Assembly: GCF_026213295.1 (NCBI RefSeq)
Contig: NC_079412.1
Span: forward strand, 20,689,121 to 20,753,120
Length of the DNA: 64,000 nt
Direction: 5' to 3'
From: Gadus chalcogrammus
Taxonomy: Eukaryota > Chordata > Actinopteri > Gadiformes > Gadidae
How positions within the stretch are numbered: the first letter of the stretch is position 1; each line of letters starts with the position of its first letter. Below the pieces are notes generated by a model. It was not told where the DNA came from. It made no database searches and was given only the letters and a program-made list of their open reading frames with translations. Below, piece by piece: positions 49,990 to 64,000 of the stretch. A program made the translations under genes and the position numbers.

Positions 49990-51164
49990 ATAGCTATAGA
50001 TTATAGATATAGACAAAGCCATCCTGACTTATGAGTGCCGACCAAAACTGCCTATTTTTTTCCGGATAAAATTAGCATTTTTTTTTCAATAACTGATAAC
50101 TTTAATTAAATGGACCTTTAACTCAACAATTGACACCAAAAGCAGAAGAGGAGCGGCAGTTGATGGAGAATATCGGCTCCAGAGTTCTCTGTGGGGTTCA
50201 GATCCAAGATGGCTGCCTGGGCCACGCCTTTACCTTCAATCTATTACCTACAGTGTTTTTAATAAAGGACACACTCAATGTTTTCTGAAAATCAGGGATG
50301 GAAAAGGCTGCTGTGTTATCATCTATGAATAGGCCCATATATACTATGAAAAATATATGGTATAGGCCTATATATATTTTACAATGTTAATGAGCTTTCA
50401 GAGATGCCAAGGACATAATGAGCAATTATGTAATTCTGATCGCACTGATCTGAATGTGTGTGCTGTATGACATTATTTTAATGTACAAACATAATATGTT
50501 CTTAAAAAGTGATTGCTATTTAAATAATAAATGTCTTTTTGTATGCAGTTATTTTTTCAGTTAATTAAAGAATTTGCGCACACACACACACAGTTTATGA
50601 AGCCTATTGAAAAACAATAGGATTGTCTGATCATTTTCACGTGAATAAAAACATAGATTGCTTATAGCTCTGTTTTTTTCTTCCAGGTTTCCATGGGTAC
50701 AGACACCCTTGAAGGCATGCACACACACACACACACTCACACACACACAAACGCACACTCCCCCACCTCTCTCTTAATTAGTTCCCACATGTTTATTAAT
50801 ATAATTGTTTACCAGATGATGAACCCATGAAACCCCGGGTATGAGGAACAGAGGTCCAGCCCTTGACATCCTGTTCTAGAGCCTGCAGGGAGTCAAGAGC
50901 ACTCATACTGCTGGAGAAGCTGCAGAACTAAAGCAGGTTCTCACTGAGCTGTGAGAATCTAAAGACTTCCAGCTCCAGCATGTCAGACAGGTTGTGTACA
51001 CAAACACACAAACACATCCGCATTGTTCATCTCTTTACCTTTACCATTCTGTTTAATGACCATCAATTATCATGCCTCTGGATATCATTCGAAATGGATG
51101 GGCTGCTGTGATGCCTTGATTCACCCTGAGGGATGAGTAAACGTACCTATAGATCTGTCTACAC

Positions 51165-51215
<51 letters not shown>

Positions 51216-53417
51216 ACACATATTAAAACTCACACGTACACATATTCACACACACACACACACACACACATATTCACACACACACACACGTACACATTCA
51301 CACACACGTACACATCTTCACATACACACGTACACATATCCCCCCATACACGCAAACACATGCACGCACACTCACATGGTCGCACACACACAAACACGTA
51401 CGCACACATATTCACACACACACTTATAAGGAGAAGTAGAAGGAGCAAAGAAAAAAATAGCATTAGAGAGAAGTTATAAAAAAACGAACAAAATCAACGA
51501 GAGGCATTGTTCCCTGAAATAGGGAACAACATTTACTTATGTATTTATGTGCGGTCATCATTTATAGGCTTACACATTTATACAGACTGGGCTGACATGG
51601 AAATAATCGACACGGCTGTCTGTTATGTTGATCTTCTTTTCCTGCAGCTGCTATACACTGTGCTCTCTGTCCAGATGTTCTGTTGGTTCCAGCTGATCGA
51701 CACTGTACTCTCTGGCCAGATGTTCTGTTTCGTTCCAGCTAATCTACACTGTGCTCACTGTCCATATATTTGGTTGGCTACTGTAGCTGCTGTACACTGT
51801 ACTCTCCTTCCAGATGTGGTGTTGGTTTCTACAGCTAATCTACATTGTGCTCTACAGTTTGTTTGAAGCTTCTCCAATTGTGATCACAGGCATTGTAAAT
51901 AATTCCAAAAAGTGTATTTGTATCGGTTTTAATACCATACTTTCATTGTCCCTCGATGAGGCAAAGCTGCTAGTATTCCAGACGACTTTAAAATAAAGTT
52001 TATTAAGGGTGGGAGAGGAGCCTGTTGTTCTGATTTAATGTGTGATGTGTGTGAAGGGAAGGGAACTAACAGAAGAAGGGGACCACTGTGTTGTCTTTGA
52101 AATGTGGGTGAAAAAGGGAAGGAAGCTGACAAAATACAGAAGTACATAACAGCCCCACACACACCACCACATGGCTTTGTCTCCTTTATGGCAAAGATTG
52201 AAGTTGCAGTCTGAGGGAACTGAGCCTCAGCCAGATACTTGCCGAGTGAGCTCGTTAAGCCAAACAGGTTTCTGACACACAGGAGACGGTATCTCTTTAC
52301 ACCCCACTTCAGTGTTTCAAACGTTCCAGATCCAACAAGATACAGGTGAGATATCACTTGTTCTCTCTCTGTTTATTTTGATTTAATTTATCATCGTTTA
52401 ATTTAGCAGACGGTTTATCCAAGACTTACAGGTGAGGCTGAATCTTACACATTCTTCAGAACAACCTCACCCACTGTATAGCAGCTGATTCACAAACCAG
52501 TAGCTACTATTTAATAACTATCTATTTAAATGATTATTATTGAAGTATTATTCAATGAACATTTTACATTGCATCAAGCACCGGTGAGTCCCTCTAATAG
52601 CTGTCGCTTTGTTTGTGATGACGACCAAGAGAAAAGCCCAGCTTTACTTTCAACAAGACATCAGGACATCCTACCACACTAACACCAAACAAAGCCTGCA
52701 ATGGAGGCAACTGGCCAGCGAAGAGCCATTTTGGAGCGAACCTAGCCAGCCTTGATCCAGTTGTTCTGGGATAACAGGTTGGGATAACATGTACCACCCC
52801 GTCGGGAGTAAAACACGCCCTGAAACCAATTGGCATTGCTTTAAAACACTAAGCACAAGGAAATCTCAAACCAGAGGTCGGCTAATAGATTTCGAACTGG
52901 CGTGTCTGTCGATACCTGAGGGCACCTTAACCCCTAAACCTCCTGTTACGGTTAGCGGTGCAGGCAGGCAGGTAGGACCCAGATGCAGACGGTTTAGGGA
53001 GAACATTACTTTATTTCTGCCAAAAGGCTAAGGCAAGGAGCAAGGAGCAAGGAGCAAAGAGCAAGGAGCAAGGAGCAAGGAGCAAGGAGCAAGGAACAAG
53101 GAGCAAGGGAAGACAGGTGACAACAGAGAACACGCAGGACGAACTAACCACAATGACAGCACGAGGAACAAAGGAAAGACAAGGGCTTTAGTAACAAACA
53201 CAAGACACGCAACGAGGAACAGCTGAGACACATTAGGGGAGGGAGCAGTAATCAACACAGGAGGGAAACACACCAAAACACGACACAGACCACAGACACC
53301 TTCTGCTCATTAACTCATCGGGAGTGGGTCTGGATGAAGGCGTCAGCTAAATGACTAAATTGTGAACCATGACTAGCGACAGTTTAACTAATGTATACTT
53401 ATGCCAACACAGGGTCG
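49990..53417. other. Gene-poor stretch between GPCR and PI3K
   Basis: No convincing coding exon is seen. It contains CA-rich tracts (51166-51420) and a minisatellite of about 46 bp repeated about four times (51650-51865, unit CACTGTGCTCTCTGTCCAGA). A short LINE/SINE-tail-like motif (TTTAGCAGACGGTTTATCCA) is at about 52400, a repeat remnant is at 52940-53285, and GTCAGCTAAATGACTAAAT, typical of the 3' end of common fish SINEs, is at about 53340. A 5' UTR exon of the PI3K gene probably hides here. Confidence 0.5.
52940..53285. repeat. Repeat remnant with GGAGCAA minisatellite
   Basis: The block GCAGGCAGGTAGGACCCAGATGC-like start (52962 on) and ACACACCAAAACACGACAC-like end are common dispersed fish repeat motifs. 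A 7-bp unit AGGAGCA repeats about 10 times at 53033-53107. Non-coding. Confidence 0.6.
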
Positions 53418-63133
<9,716 letters not shown>

Positions 63134-63139
63134 AGAGCA

Positions 63140-63665
63140 TCTAGTAGCCCAACTAGACATCTAGTAGCCCAACTAGACATATAGTAGCCCAACTAGAAAT
63201 CTAGTAGCCAAACTAGACATATAGTAGCCCAACTAAACATCTAGTAGCCCAACTGGACATATAATAGCCCATGTTGACATCTAGTTGCCAAACTAAGCAT
63301 CTAGTAGACCAACTAGATATCTAGTAGCCTATCTAAGCATCTAGTAGCCCAACTAGACATCTAGTAATCCAACGAGACATCTAGTAGCCAAACTAAATAT
63401 CTAGTAGCCCAACTAAACATCTAGTAGCCCAACTAGACATCTAGTAGACCAACTAGATATCTAGTAGCCCATCTAAGCATCTAGTAGCCCAACTAGACAT
63501 CTAGTAGACCAACTAGATATCTTGTAGCCCATCTAAGCATCTAGTGGCCAAACTAAACATCTAGTAGCCCAACTAGACATCTAGCAGCCCAACTAGACAT
63601 CTAGTAGCCCAACGAGACATCTAGTAGCCCATGTTGACATCTAGTAGCCTAACTAAATATCATGT
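63140..63665. repeat. 20-bp minisatellite in the PI3K 3' UTR
   Basis: About 26 tandem copies of a 20-bp unit close to ATCTAGTAGCCCAACTAGAC, starting within about 10 bp of the stop codon. Variants (AAACTAAAC, CATGTTGAC) are interspersed. There are no unique spacers, so it is not CRISPR-like. Confidence 0.95.
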
Positions 63666-63934
63666 AGTTGTCCATTCAGACATCTAGTGGACTATCGAAG
63701 AGATCTAGCAGCCAATCAACTACCAAACTGTCTTTGTTGTACACGTGAAATCTACGTTAGAATAGAAATGTGTTAATAATGTATAATATTAAACTTTTTA
63801 AGTGCCTGACAATAGTGAGTGTCTACGTTTATAGCCTGCAATGCTCCAGGTCCTTGTTTAGTTCACGCCTGTTGACTGAAGTCTACCCTTCAGTTTGAAG
63901 AAGAGCCAGACCTCCGCACTTGTGACGCTCTCTC

Positions 63935-63938
63935 TCTT

Positions 63939-64000
<62 letters not shown>
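63935..64000. repeat. (CT)n microsatellite at window end
   Basis: A nearly pure TC/CT run reaching the right edge. Confidence 0.95.

Noticed and set aside
63140..63665. Regular 20-bp repeats resembling a CRISPR array
   Set aside because: Units are contiguous without unique spacers, the genome is eukaryotic, and the tract is a 3' UTR minisatellite.

Overview
The window looks like genomic DNA of a teleost fish. The genes have introns with GT/AG splice sites. The main family is the fish-specific NLR type with FISNA-NACHT, leucine-rich repeats and a PRY-SPRY (B30.2) tail. Fish transposon types (L2 LINE, hAT, TTAA-flanked foldback elements, a Gypsy-like remnant) and very many CA/GT microsatellites fill the non-coding sequence. 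The microsatellite density recalls gadiform fish, but I cannot name the species. A 100-N gap lies at 46401-46500.

From 1 to about 46.4 kb the window carries a head-to-tail array of three NLRC3-like genes, all on the minus strand. Gene A (about 345-9024) has its start exon, N-terminal module exons, NACHT exon and three LRR exons, and runs off the left edge. Gene B (14608-30259) is complete: I could chain 12 exons with matching phases into one open frame of 1,238 codons. Gene C (32942 to about 44.8 kb) has NACHT, LRR and PRY-SPRY, but its 5' end is rearranged by a roughly 2.86-kb tandem duplication and exon fusions, and no start exon is visible before the gap. The genes are inferred to act in cytosolic innate immune sensing. 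The array shows how such genes change: symmetric-phase modular exons, chimeric and fused exons that stay in frame, and LRR exons of constant 174-bp length.

From 46.5 to 48.3 kb lie hAT-type debris and a long GT repeat. At 48318-49571 (+) is a single-exon rhodopsin-class GPCR with strong GC bias. The stretch 49.6-53.4 kb has no recognisable gene. From 53418 to 63133 (+) is a complete 12-exon class IB phosphoinositide 3-kinase catalytic gene (p110-gamma type, pik3cg-like, 1,235 codons). It has an unusual Ser/Thr/Pro-rich linker of about 180 residues between the C2 and helical domains, a 1.9-kb hAT element with perfect 8-bp target duplications in its first coding intron, and a 20-bp minisatellite filling the 3' UTR.

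The most unexpected item is a 1,034-bp foldback element at 35498-36531 in a gene C LRR intron. It has TTAA target duplications and terminal inverted repeats of about 265 bp, and it carries a 99-codon ORF that looks like the cysteine-rich cytoplasmic 'ballast' domain of the P2X7 receptor.
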